Shown here: one piece after another, positions 25,355 to 33,656 of the stretch
Numbering within the stretch: position 1 is the stretch's first letter
Layout: the number at the start of each line of letters is the position of its first letter
Assembly: GCF_900091505.1 (NCBI RefSeq)
Contig: NZ_LT607409.1
Span: 2,480,001-2,544,000 of the forward strand
Direction of reading: 5' to 3'
Source of the DNA: Micromonospora chokoriensis
Lineage (GTDB): Bacteria > Actinomycetota > Actinomycetes > Mycobacteriales > Micromonosporaceae
DNA length: 64,000 nt
Program-made: the position numbers and the translations under genes
Notes under the pieces: generated by a model
What the model saw: only the letters and a program-made list of their open reading frames with translations
Database searches by the model: none
Told to the model about the DNA's origin: nothing

Positions 25355-25393
25355 CAGCGCCGCCCCCGGCCCACAAGGCCGGGGGCGGCGCTG
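25355..25393 (-). terminator. Hairpin terminator downstream of DAHP synthase gene
   Basis: CAGCGCCGCCCCCGGCC (25355-25371) pairs perfectly over 17 bp with 25377-25393, loop CACAA. It lies about 165 nt past the stop of the minus-strand DAHP synthase gene. Confidence 0.65.
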
Positions 25394-25556
25394 GTGTCGG
25401 TGTGCAGGTCGCCTCTCGGCGAGTGGCGCGACGCGGCTCCAGCCGGACGGTATTCCGCGAAGGCTATTTAGGTGAGGCCCGGGGACACTGGGCACACCGA
25501 CACCCCAGTCAACGAGCCGACCCCCACTCGTGTTCCGTGCCGTCCGGTGTCAGCCG

Positions 25557-26642
25557 TCACACCGTCGTCGGGAGGGTGGCCCGTCGCGCCCGCACGGCAG
25601 AGGCCAGGTGATCGAGCACCTCGGCGGTGTCGTCCCAGCCGAGGCAGGCGTCGGTGACCGAACGGCCGTACTCCAGCTCCCGGGTCGGGTCGAGATCCTG
25701 CCGGCCGGGCAGGAGGAACGACTCCAGCATCACGCCGGTGATCCCACGCTGCCCGGCAGCCATCTGGGCGGCCACGTCCGCGGCGACCAGCGGCTGGTTA
25801 CGGTGGTCCTTGCCGCTGTTGGCGTGGCTGGCGTCGATCACCAGGCGCTCCGGCAGCCCGGCCGCGCGGAGCAGGTCGATCGCGCCGGCGACCGACTCCG
25901 CGTCGTAGTTGGGCCGCCCGCCCCCGCCGCGCAGCACCAGGTGCCCGTCCGTGTTGCCGCGGGTGTGCATGATCGCCGGAGTGCCGGAGAAGTCGATGCC
26001 GGGGAAGACATGCGGCACTCCGGCGGCGCGGATCGCGTCCACGGCGGTGCCGATGCTGCCATCGGGGCGGTTCTTCATGCCGATCGGCATGGACAGGCCG
26101 GAGGCGAGCTGCCGGTGCACCTGGCTCTCCACGGTGCGGGCGCCGATCGCACCCCAGGCCACCGTGTCCGCGATGTACTGCGGGGTGATCGGGTCGAGGA
26201 ACTCACAACCCACCGGCAGACCGAGGCGCAGCACGTCGAGAAGCAGCGCCCGGGCCAGCCGCAGGCCGGTGTTGACGTCCCCGCTGCCGTCCAGGCCCGG
26301 GTCGTTGATCAGGCCCTTCCAGCCGACCGTGGAACGGGGCTTCTCGAAGTAGACCCGCATGACGATCAGAAGGTCGTCGGCCAGCCGGTCGGCGGTGCCG
26401 CGCAGACGCTCGGCGTATTCGAGGGCGGCGGCCGGGTCGTGCACCGAGCAGGGGCCGACCACCACCAGCAGGCGGTCGTCCTCGCGGTCGAGCACGCGAC
26501 CGACGGCGCGGCGGCCGTTCAGCACGGCCGAGGCGAGGGATGCGTCCAGGGGTAACTCGTGATGCAGCAGGGCGGGCGTGGTCAGCGGCACGACGCGGTC
26601 GATCCGCTGATCGCTGACCCGATCGGTCTCCGGGGTCGTCAC
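25557..26642 (-). CDS. aroG: Class I 3-deoxy-7-phosphoheptulonate (DAHP) synthase
   Basis: First enzyme of the shikimate pathway: condenses PEP and erythrose 4-phosphate. 361 aa, AroF/G/H type. Active-site motifs: VVVGPCSVHDP (residue about 65), RVYFEKPRSTVGWKG, GARTVESQVHRQ, MPIGMKNRPDG, IDASHANSGKD. The start is GTG 26642, preceded by GGAAGGA. The 180-nt leader holds an aromatic leader peptide and a terminator with a T-run, so expression is likely controlled by attenuation. Actinobacteria usually also have a class II enzyme; this is the class I isozyme. Confidence 0.95.
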   Translation of the reverse strand: MTTPETDRVSDQRIDRVVPLTTPALLHHELPLDASLASAVLNGRRAVGRVLDREDDRLLVVVGPCSVHDPAAALEYAERLRGTADRLADDLLIVMRVYFEKPRSTVGWKGLINDPGLDGSGDVNTGLRLARALLLDVLRLGLPVGCEFLDPITPQYIADTVAWGAIGARTVESQVHRQLASGLSMPIGMKNRPDGSIGTAVDAIRAAGVPHVFPGIDFSGTPAIMHTRGNTDGHLVLRGGGGRPNYDAESVAGAIDLLRAAGLPERLVIDASHANSGKDHRNQPLVAADVAAQMAAGQRGITGVMLESFLLPGRQDLDPTRELEYGRSVTDACLGWDDTAEVLDHLASAVRARRATLPTTV

Positions 26643-26708
26643 GGTGGGGAATCCTTCCGCCGACCGCGCCCGGGGCCGGTGCCCGGGTCGAGCCGGCTGC
26701 TCGTACAC

Positions 26709-26746
26709 AAAAGGGCAGGAACGAAAGCTCCTGCCCAGCCGGCTCG
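26709..26746 (-). promoter_or_regulatory. Transcription attenuator in the DAHP synthase leader
   Basis: On the minus strand GGGCAGGA / TCCTGCCC (26713-26736) forms an 8-bp stem with an 8-nt loop, followed directly by TTTTGTGT. This is a true intrinsic terminator, rare in this GC-rich window, and it lies between the leader peptide and the gene. The block at 26736-26746 can pair with an identical 11-nt block either upstream (26787-26797, in the leader peptide) or downstream (26689-26699), giving alternative folds. Confidence 0.8.
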
Positions 26747-26764
26747 GTCTGCGGTGACGTCAGA

Positions 26765-26824
26765 TCACGGTGAAGTCACCGGCGTGCGAGCCGGCTGCCT
26801 AAACCATCGATACGAACGCGTCAC
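26765..26824 (-). CDS. Aromatic leader peptide for attenuation
   Basis: 19-aa peptide MTRSYRWFRQPARTPVTSP with Tyr, Trp and Phe within four codons. GTG 26824 stands 7 nt after a TACGCT hexamer (26832-26837), fitting a leaderless start. Ribosome stalling on these codons when aromatic aminoacyl-tRNA is scarce would control the terminator 30 nt further on. Known logic for trp and phe leaders; its application here is inference from sequence. Confidence 0.8.
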   Translation of the reverse strand: MTRSYRWFRQPARTPVTSP

Positions 26825-26926
26825 GTCGCCCAGCGTACCCGACCCGATGCGCAAGCCCACCGCGTCGTCCCAAGATGCGGAGTGACCATCGCGTGTCACG
26901 GTCCACGGCGGGGTAACAGGGGTGCC

Positions 26927-27145
26927 ATGACTGACGAACAGAGCGATCACGACCGGGTGGAGTCCCGAGCCCACCACCTCCTGCCCGAGGAGGAGGCCGT
27001 GGGCAGCGACGACCCGGAGGCGCAGGCGGAGGCCATCCTCGCCGAGTCGGACCTCCGCGAGGAGGACCAGAACGCGGCACCGGACACGGTGCTGGAACGG
27101 CGCACCTCGGATCAGACGGTGGTCGCTGTCGAACCCCCGGACTGA
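26927..27145 (+). CDS. Small acidic hypothetical protein
   Basis: 72 aa, of a type common in actinomycetes: HHLLPEEEAVGSDDPEAQAE, AILAESDLREEDQNAA. No known domain. Start ATG 26927 (MTDEQSDHD). Divergent from the DAHP synthase leader; its 3' end overlaps the convergent gene by 34 nt. Confidence 0.7.
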   Translation: MTDEQSDHDRVESRAHHLLPEEEAVGSDDPEAQAEAILAESDLREEDQNAAPDTVLERRTSDQTVVAVEPPD

Positions 27146-27846
27146 GCGTCCGCGCCGCGAGCCCGGCGTGACCCCCGGTAGGTCTGCTCCCGCAGCCAGC
27201 CCAGAGGGCCGGCCACCCGCAGGTCGGGTGGCAGGTTGCGCACCGGGTCGAACGCGAGCGCGGCATCCTCCTCGGCGTCGAGCTGGGCGCCGATGCTGAT
27301 CTCCCCAACCGGCCGCCACGGCCCCACGGCGGACGCGACAGCGAGCACCAGTCGCGGCGTGTCCGTCCGGGTCGCGGCGGCCACCGCGCTCAGGCCGCGG
27401 CCGAGGCCGACCGAGTCAGGGTCGGCCAGCGCGGCCAGCCAGATCCGGCGTGGGCCCACGCGGTAACCCATGATCGAGGTGTACGTCCCGGTGAAGTCGC
27501 GCCGGGGCAGCGGCAGGTTACGCAGCAGCGGGGCCGCGCCACTGGAACTGACCAGCAGGTCGAACGGATGGCCGCCGTCGCGGTGCAGGCGTACCGCGAG
27601 GCCGAGCACGTCCGGCCAACTGCCGGGCGTCGGGGTGCCCTTGGAGAGCCGGACGGTCGCCCGGTACCGGCCGGGGTCGTCCAGCAGACCGGCCCCGGTG
27701 GGTGGTCCGGGCGTACCCCAGATCATCATCTCGCCGGTGAAGGAGCGACCGGCCGGATGCAGCAACCGGCCGCGGCGTCGGCTGAGCGCGGCGGCGGCGC
27801 GTTCGACGGCGGTGGCGAGCCGGGACGGGGGCGGGGTGACGGTCAT
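27112..27846 (-). CDS. Catalase-fold-like hypothetical protein
   Basis: 244 aa. The segment YRATVRLSKGTPTPGSWPDV followed by LGLAVRL resembles the heme-catalase-like fold (xFSxGxGxPxxxPDVxGLAVR), and RSFTGEMMIWG resembles its N-terminal strand. The catalytic His and the heme-ligand Tyr of true catalases are not evident. Actinomycete homologues are sometimes labelled phosphodiesterase without support I know of. Function unknown. Confidence 0.65.
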   Translation of the reverse strand: MTVTPPPSRLATAVERAAAALSRRRGRLLHPAGRSFTGEMMIWGTPGPPTGAGLLDDPGRYRATVRLSKGTPTPGSWPDVLGLAVRLHRDGGHPFDLLVSSSGAAPLLRNLPLPRRDFTGTYTSIMGYRVGPRRIWLAALADPDSVGLGRGLSAVAAATRTDTPRLVLAVASAVGPWRPVGEISIGAQLDAEEDAALAFDPVRNLPPDLRVAGPLGWLREQTYRGSRRARGADAQSGGSTATTV

Positions 27847-27934
27847 TGCCCTCCGATACCCCGGGCGGCCTCTCTGATGCGACGGGTCGGCTCGCCGACC
27901 GGCCGCACGTCACCTTTCCGCCCGGGAGATCGGA

Positions 27935-27946
27935 TAGCGTCGGGGC
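27935..27946 (+). promoter_or_regulatory. -10 hexamer of a leaderless promoter (M16 genes)
   Basis: TAGCGT (27935-27940) is 6 nt before ATG 27947; no ribosome-binding site is present. Confidence 0.5.
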
Positions 27947-29236
27947 ATGCCCGACAGTGGTTACCCCTGGCCCATCGAGACGTCCCGACTGGACAACGGC
28001 CTGCGCGTGGTGGTGAGTGAGGACCGCACCGCGCCGGCGGTGGCGGTCAACCTCTGGTATGACGTCGGCTCCCGGCACGAGCCGGCCGGGCAGACCGGCT
28101 TCGCCCACCTCTTCGAGCACCTGATGTTCGAGGGCTCGGTCAACGTCGCCAAGACCGAGCACATGAAGTTGATCCAGGGCTCCGGCGGCTCGCTGAACGC
28201 CACCACCAACCCGGACCGGACCAACTACTTCGAGACGGTCCCGGCCGAGCACCTGGAGTTGGCGCTCTGGTTGGAGGCCGACCGGATGGGCGGCCTGGTC
28301 CCGGCGCTCACCCAGGAGACGCTGGACAACCAGCGCGAGGTGGTGAAGAACGAGCGCCGGCAACGCTACGAGAACGTTCCGTACGGGGACGCCTGGCTGC
28401 GGTTGCTGCCGCTGCTCTACCCGCCGGGGCACCCCTACCATCACGCGACGATCGGCTCGATGGCTGACTTGAACGCCGCCGACCTTGCCACTTTCCAGGC
28501 GTTCCACCAGACCTACTACGCGCCCAACAACTCGGTCCTCACAGTGGTCGGCGACGCCACCGCCTCGGACGTGTTCGCGTTGGCCGACAAGTACTTCGGG
28601 GCGCTGCCCCCGCGCGACGACATCCCGCCGGCCCCGGACGGGCGCAGTGTCCCGGCCACCGGGCAGACGGCGGTCGAGTCGGTGAGCGCGGACGTGCCGG
28701 CGCCCCGGGTGTACATCGCCCACCGCAGCTACCCGTTCGGCAGCGCGGAATACAACGTGATCACCGTGCTCGCCACAGTCCTCGGCAGTGGCCGGGGCAG
28801 CCGGCTCTACCAGCGGCTCGCCGACGGTGAGCGGATCGCCCAGCCGGACCTGGTCGGGGCGTACGGGGTGGACCTCGCGCACGCCCCGGCACCGCTGATC
28901 GCCACCGCCACCGCCCGCCCCGGGGTGAGCGGCGAGCGGCTGGCCGAAGGGCTGGCCGAGGTCGTCGACGAGTTGGCCACCGTGCCGGTCACCGCCGCCG
29001 AACTTGACCGGGCCAAGGCGCTGCTGAGCACCGGGTGGTGGCGGCAGCTGTCCACGGTGGACGGCCGGGCGGACCTGCTCGGCCGGTACGCCACCCAGTT
29101 CGGTGACCCGGCCCGCGTCGCCGACCAGTTGCCGGGCCTGCTCGCGGTGACCGCCGAGCAGATCGCCGAGGCCGCCGCCGAGGTGCTCACCACCGACCGG
29201 GTCATCCTGACCTACCTGCCCGAGGAGACCTCATGA
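27947..29236 (+). CDS. M16 zinc peptidase, catalytic subunit
   Basis: 429-aa pitrilysin-family peptidase. The inverted zinc motif HLFEH (about residue 58) and the downstream Glu in NEREVV-type context (DNQREVVKNERRQR, about 130) are intact, so this subunit should be active. Cytoplasmic, no signal peptide. Overlaps the second M16 gene by ATGA; together they form the typical two-chain enzyme that degrades peptides, with one active and one inactive partner. Confidence 0.94.
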   Translation: MPDSGYPWPIETSRLDNGLRVVVSEDRTAPAVAVNLWYDVGSRHEPAGQTGFAHLFEHLMFEGSVNVAKTEHMKLIQGSGGSLNATTNPDRTNYFETVPAEHLELALWLEADRMGGLVPALTQETLDNQREVVKNERRQRYENVPYGDAWLRLLPLLYPPGHPYHHATIGSMADLNAADLATFQAFHQTYYAPNNSVLTVVGDATASDVFALADKYFGALPPRDDIPPAPDGRSVPATGQTAVESVSADVPAPRVYIAHRSYPFGSAEYNVITVLATVLGSGRGSRLYQRLADGERIAQPDLVGAYGVDLAHAPAPLIATATARPGVSGERLAEGLAEVVDELATVPVTAAELDRAKALLSTGWWRQLSTVDGRADLLGRYATQFGDPARVADQLPGLLAVTAEQIAEAAAEVLTTDRVILTYLPEETS

Positions 29237-30570
29237 CGTTGATCGCCGACCGTCCCGGCCCGGGCGCCGCCCGCCCGTACCGGTTCCCGGCGGTGGTCCG
29301 CCGCTCCGTGGCCGGTGGTCAGGTCGTGGCCGCGCACCTGCCGGGGCAGAACCTCGCCGTGGCCCTGCTGCTGCTCGACGTGGGAGCGGGCCGGGAGCCG
29401 GTCGGCAAGGAGGGTCTGTCCGGTGTGCTGGCCAAGGCTCTCGAAGAGGGGACCGCGCAGCGGGACGCCGCCGCGTACGCGCTCGCTGTCGAAGGGCTCG
29501 GTACCGCGTTGACGACCGGGCTGGACTGGGACTCGTTCCAGGCCAGCGTGGTGATCCCGGTGGACCGGCTCAGCGCGGCCGTGGAACTGCTCGCCGAGGC
29601 CGTCCGGACGCCCCGACTGGACCCCGCCGACGTGCGCCGGGTCCGCGACGACGAGGCGACCGCGTTGCGGATGGACTGGGCCAACCCGGGACCGCGCGCC
29701 GACGCGGCGTTGCGCGCCGACCTGTTCGGCGCGGAGAACCGCTGGGGACGTCCCCTGCACGGCGACCCGGAATCGGTCGCCGGGTTGGACGTGGAGGACG
29801 TCACGGTCTTCCACTCCGAGTGGTTCCTGCGCCCCGGCACCCTTGTCGTCGCCGGGGACCTGGACCGGATCGACCTGGACGCGCTCGCCGCCGCGGCGTT
29901 CGCCGGCACGGGAGGCGGGCCGGCCGACCGGGGCGGCCCGATCGAGGTGCCGCTGCACACCGGCCGGCGGATCATCCTGGTGGACAGGCCCGGTTCGGTG
30001 CAGTCCACGCTGCGACTCGGCCACCCGTCGCCGTACCGGGCGCACCCCGACCACGTGCCGATGACGCTCGCCGGCACGGTGCTCGGCGGGGCGTTCACGT
30101 CCCGGCTCAACCACCTGCTCCGCGAGGTGCACGGCTACACGTACGGCATCCGGGGTGAATTCGCGTCGTCCCGGCGGTTCGGGCGGTTCGCCGTCAGCTC
30201 CGGCGTGCAGACGGCCGTCACCGCGCCGGCCCTGGTGGAGGCGGTGGGTGAGATCACCCGTACCCAGGCCACCGGGGTCACCGAGGACGAGTTGGAGGTG
30301 GCCCGGTCCTGGCGGGCGGGGCAGCTCTCGGTCGAGTTGCAGAGCCCTCGGGCGATCGCCTCCGCGTTGACCACGCTCGTCGTACACGATCTGCCGGACG
30401 ACTATCACGCCCGGCTGCGGGAGTCGCTGCTGGCGGCGGACGTCGACCAGGTCTCCGCAGCGGCGGCCACCCACCTGCACCCGGAGGCGTTGACCCTGGT
30501 CGTCGAAGGTGACGCCGCCGTCATCCGCGACGACCTGACGGCAGCGAACCTGGGCGACCTGATCGCCTGA
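29233..30570 (+). CDS. M16 family non-catalytic partner subunit
   Basis: 445-aa homologue of the preceding protein. The position of HxxEH is occupied by GKEGLSGVLAKALEEG, so zinc ligands are lost. The C-terminal half keeps the R/Y loop (LNHLLREVHGYTYGIRGEF) used for substrate binding in the partner subunit. Translationally coupled to the active subunit. Confidence 0.93.
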   Translation: MTLIADRPGPGAARPYRFPAVVRRSVAGGQVVAAHLPGQNLAVALLLLDVGAGREPVGKEGLSGVLAKALEEGTAQRDAAAYALAVEGLGTALTTGLDWDSFQASVVIPVDRLSAAVELLAEAVRTPRLDPADVRRVRDDEATALRMDWANPGPRADAALRADLFGAENRWGRPLHGDPESVAGLDVEDVTVFHSEWFLRPGTLVVAGDLDRIDLDALAAAAFAGTGGGPADRGGPIEVPLHTGRRIILVDRPGSVQSTLRLGHPSPYRAHPDHVPMTLAGTVLGGAFTSRLNHLLREVHGYTYGIRGEFASSRRFGRFAVSSGVQTAVTAPALVEAVGEITRTQATGVTEDELEVARSWRAGQLSVELQSPRAIASALTTLVVHDLPDDYHARLRESLLAADVDQVSAAAATHLHPEALTLVVEGDAAVIRDDLTAANLGDLIA

Positions 30571-30589
30571 CCCCGATCTGCTCTCCTTT

Positions 30590-30650
30590 GTTGATCATGA
30601 GGTTGTCGTCACCCGCCATGGCGTGTCGCGGCGACAACCTCATGATCAAC
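30590..30650. repeat. Perfect intergenic inverted repeat (GATCATG group)
   Basis: GTTGATCATGAGGTTGTCG (30590-30608) pairs perfectly over 19 bp with 30632-30650; the 23-nt centre contains GGCGTGTCG. It lies after the M16 pair and may act as its terminator. It is closely related to the element at 33033-33093. Confidence 0.85.
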
Positions 30651-30728
30651 GGGGGAGGGCGGCTCTGGCGGGTGTGATGCGGGACCCGGGGGGTGGGAAA
30701 GGGCTCCCGGTTTCCGGGGCGGGATGGG

Positions 30729-31766
<1,038 letters not shown>

Positions 31767-31779
31767 CCGTCGCGTCACC

Positions 31780-31812
31780 CCGAGCCCTCGCCGGTCACCG
31801 GCGGGGGCTCGG
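31780..31812 (+). terminator. Terminator after asd
   Basis: CCGAGCCCTCGCCGGT (31780-31795) pairs with 31797-31812 with one mismatch, almost no loop. Confidence 0.65.
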
Positions 31813-31830
31813 TCGCGTTTCGGGCGGTGA

Positions 31831-32322
<492 letters not shown>

Positions 32323-32349
32323 CGCGCCCGCCATCCGGTTGGTACACCC

Positions 32350-32389
32350 CACCCGGCCGAAGCCGACCCGCGTCCGCGTCGGCCGGGTG
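32350..32389 (+). terminator. Terminator after PPOX gene
   Basis: CACCCGGCCG (32350-32359) pairs perfectly with CGGCCGGGTG (32380-32389); the inner part (GCCGAC/GTCGGC) can extend the fold. Confidence 0.6.
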
Positions 32390-32529
32390 TCGCGGTGGCC
32401 GACGGGTATACCGCCCTCTACGAGCTGCGGCGACTGCGACACCCGCACGGATAGCCCGGCGAGCAGTGCGCGTTACCCCCTCCCGGGCGGCGGGTAGACG
32501 GGCCGTGCCGACACCGAGAGGGGAGCACC

Positions 32530-32946
32530 ATGACAACGGTCGGAGAGTTCATGACGACCCGGTTGGTGACGATGGACGGCAACGACACGCTCACCGCAGC
32601 CGCGCAGGAGATGCGCGACAGCGCGATCGGTGACGTGGTGGTGACCGACGGAGACAGCGTGGTCGGCATCGTCACGGACCGGGACATCACGGTCCGGGGT
32701 GTCGCGGAGAACATGGACGCGGGCTCGACCCGGCTGAACCAGATCACCACCCGTGACGTGATCACGGTGAGTCAGTACGACGACGCGGTGGCCGCCGCGG
32801 ACCTGATGCGTACGTACGCCGTACGCCGGCTGCCGGTCATCGACGACGGGCGTCTGGTCGGCCTGGTCTCGATGGGTGACCTCGCTGTCGAACGCGAACC
32901 GCAGTCGGTGCTCGCGGACATCAGCGCCGACGACCCGAACAACTAA
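32530..32946 (+). CDS. Two-CBS-domain protein
   Basis: 138 aa, two tandem CBS motifs: residues about 8-60 (MTTRLVTMDGNDTLTAAAQE, DVVVTDGDSVVGIVTDRDI) and about 72-128 (VRRLPVIDDGRLVGLVSMGD). CBS pairs bind adenine nucleotides and act as energy or ligand sensors. No fused effector domain, so it probably acts in trans. RBS GAGAGGGGAGCACC before ATG 32530. Similar stand-alone proteins are hypoxia- or stress-induced in mycobacteria. Confidence 0.92.
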   Translation: MTTVGEFMTTRLVTMDGNDTLTAAAQEMRDSAIGDVVVTDGDSVVGIVTDRDITVRGVAENMDAGSTRLNQITTRDVITVSQYDDAVAAADLMRTYAVRRLPVIDDGRLVGLVSMGDLAVEREPQSVLADISADDPNN

Positions 32947-32963
32947 GCGTCCGCCGCGGGCAC

Positions 32964-32994
32964 GCCGGCCCTTCCCCCTGGGGGAAGGGCCGGC
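32964..32994 (+). terminator. Terminator after CBS gene
   Basis: GCCGGCCCTTCCCC (32964-32977) pairs perfectly over 14 bp with 32981-32994, loop CTG. Confidence 0.8.
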
Positions 32995-33032
32995 GCTGCG
33001 CTGCCCCCGGGGCGCTGCCCCCACCCTGCGCT

Positions 33033-33093
33033 GGTGATCAAGAGGTTTGCGTCGGCCCTTCCGGCGTGTCGTGACGCAAACCTCTTGATCACC
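33033..33093. repeat. Perfect intergenic inverted repeat (GATCA group)
   Basis: GGTGATCAAGAGGTTTGCGT plus one base (33033-33053) pairs perfectly over 21 bp with 33073-33093; the centre contains GGCGTGTCG as in 30590-30650. Relative to that element the arms differ by changes present on both sides. Confidence 0.85.
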
Positions 33094-33165
33094 GGGAGAG
33101 AGGGGGGAGGGGGCCGGGGTGGGGGAGGGGCCGGGGTGGGGGTGGGGGTGGGGTCACCCTTTTTG
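33094..33165. repeat. G-run tract with G-quadruplex potential
   Basis: Directly after the inverted repeat there are about ten runs of four to six G with 1-3 nt between them. Non-coding. It lies about 120 nt upstream of the SCP2-like gene, on the non-template strand. Confidence 0.75.
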
Positions 33166-33284
33166 GGCGAGGTTGGGTGGGGGGCGTGCGGGGACCCGTG
33201 CGGGGACGTTCGACGCCGGCCGTCCGCGCGAGGTGAGCGCGGTGGGTGGGATCCCGGGCCCGGCAACTGGGAGGAGTGGACCCG

Positions 33285-33656
33285 ATGGTGGACGCGACCA
33301 CGAGGTTCTTCGAGGACCTGGACCGGCGGGGGTACGAACCTCTGCTGGCGAAGACCTCCGGGACAGTGCGTATCGACCTGCACGAGGGGGCGCAGACCCG
33401 GCACTGGCTGCTGAGGATCGACCACGGCCGGTTGAACGTGAGCCAGGAGGATCAGGAGGCCGACACCGTCATCGGTGCCGATCCAATCCTGTTCGACGAC
33501 ATCGCCGCCGGGCGTGAGCACGGCCTGGCCGCGTTGTTGCGCGGGGACATGACGGTGTCGGGTGACGCTCGCCTGGTCGTGCAGGTCGAGCGGATCTTCC
33601 CGGGGTCGCCGGACGCCCGTGGGCCCCGTCGCCGCTTCGTCGGGGAGGTGCGCTGA
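33285..33656 (+). CDS. SCP2 sterol-transfer-domain protein
   Basis: 123-aa single SCP2 domain: RIDLHEGAQTRHWLLRIDHG, DTVIGADPILFDDIAAGREH, then GDMTVSGDARLVVQVERIFP. SCP2 domains form a hydrophobic pocket for lipids or acyl chains. ATG 33285 fits the GGGAGGAG site. Its stop overlaps the start of the glycosidase gene (TGATG), an unexpected partner for a lipid-binding fold. Confidence 0.85.
   Translation: MVDATTRFFEDLDRRGYEPLLAKTSGTVRIDLHEGAQTRHWLLRIDHGRLNVSQEDQEADTVIGADPILFDDIAAGREHGLAALLRGDMTVSGDARLVVQVERIFPGSPDARGPRRRFVGEVR

Noticed and set aside
33034..33414. Gly-rich protein over the G-run tract
   Set aside because: It begins inside the inverted repeat and overlaps the SCP2 gene in another frame; codon pattern is not coding.
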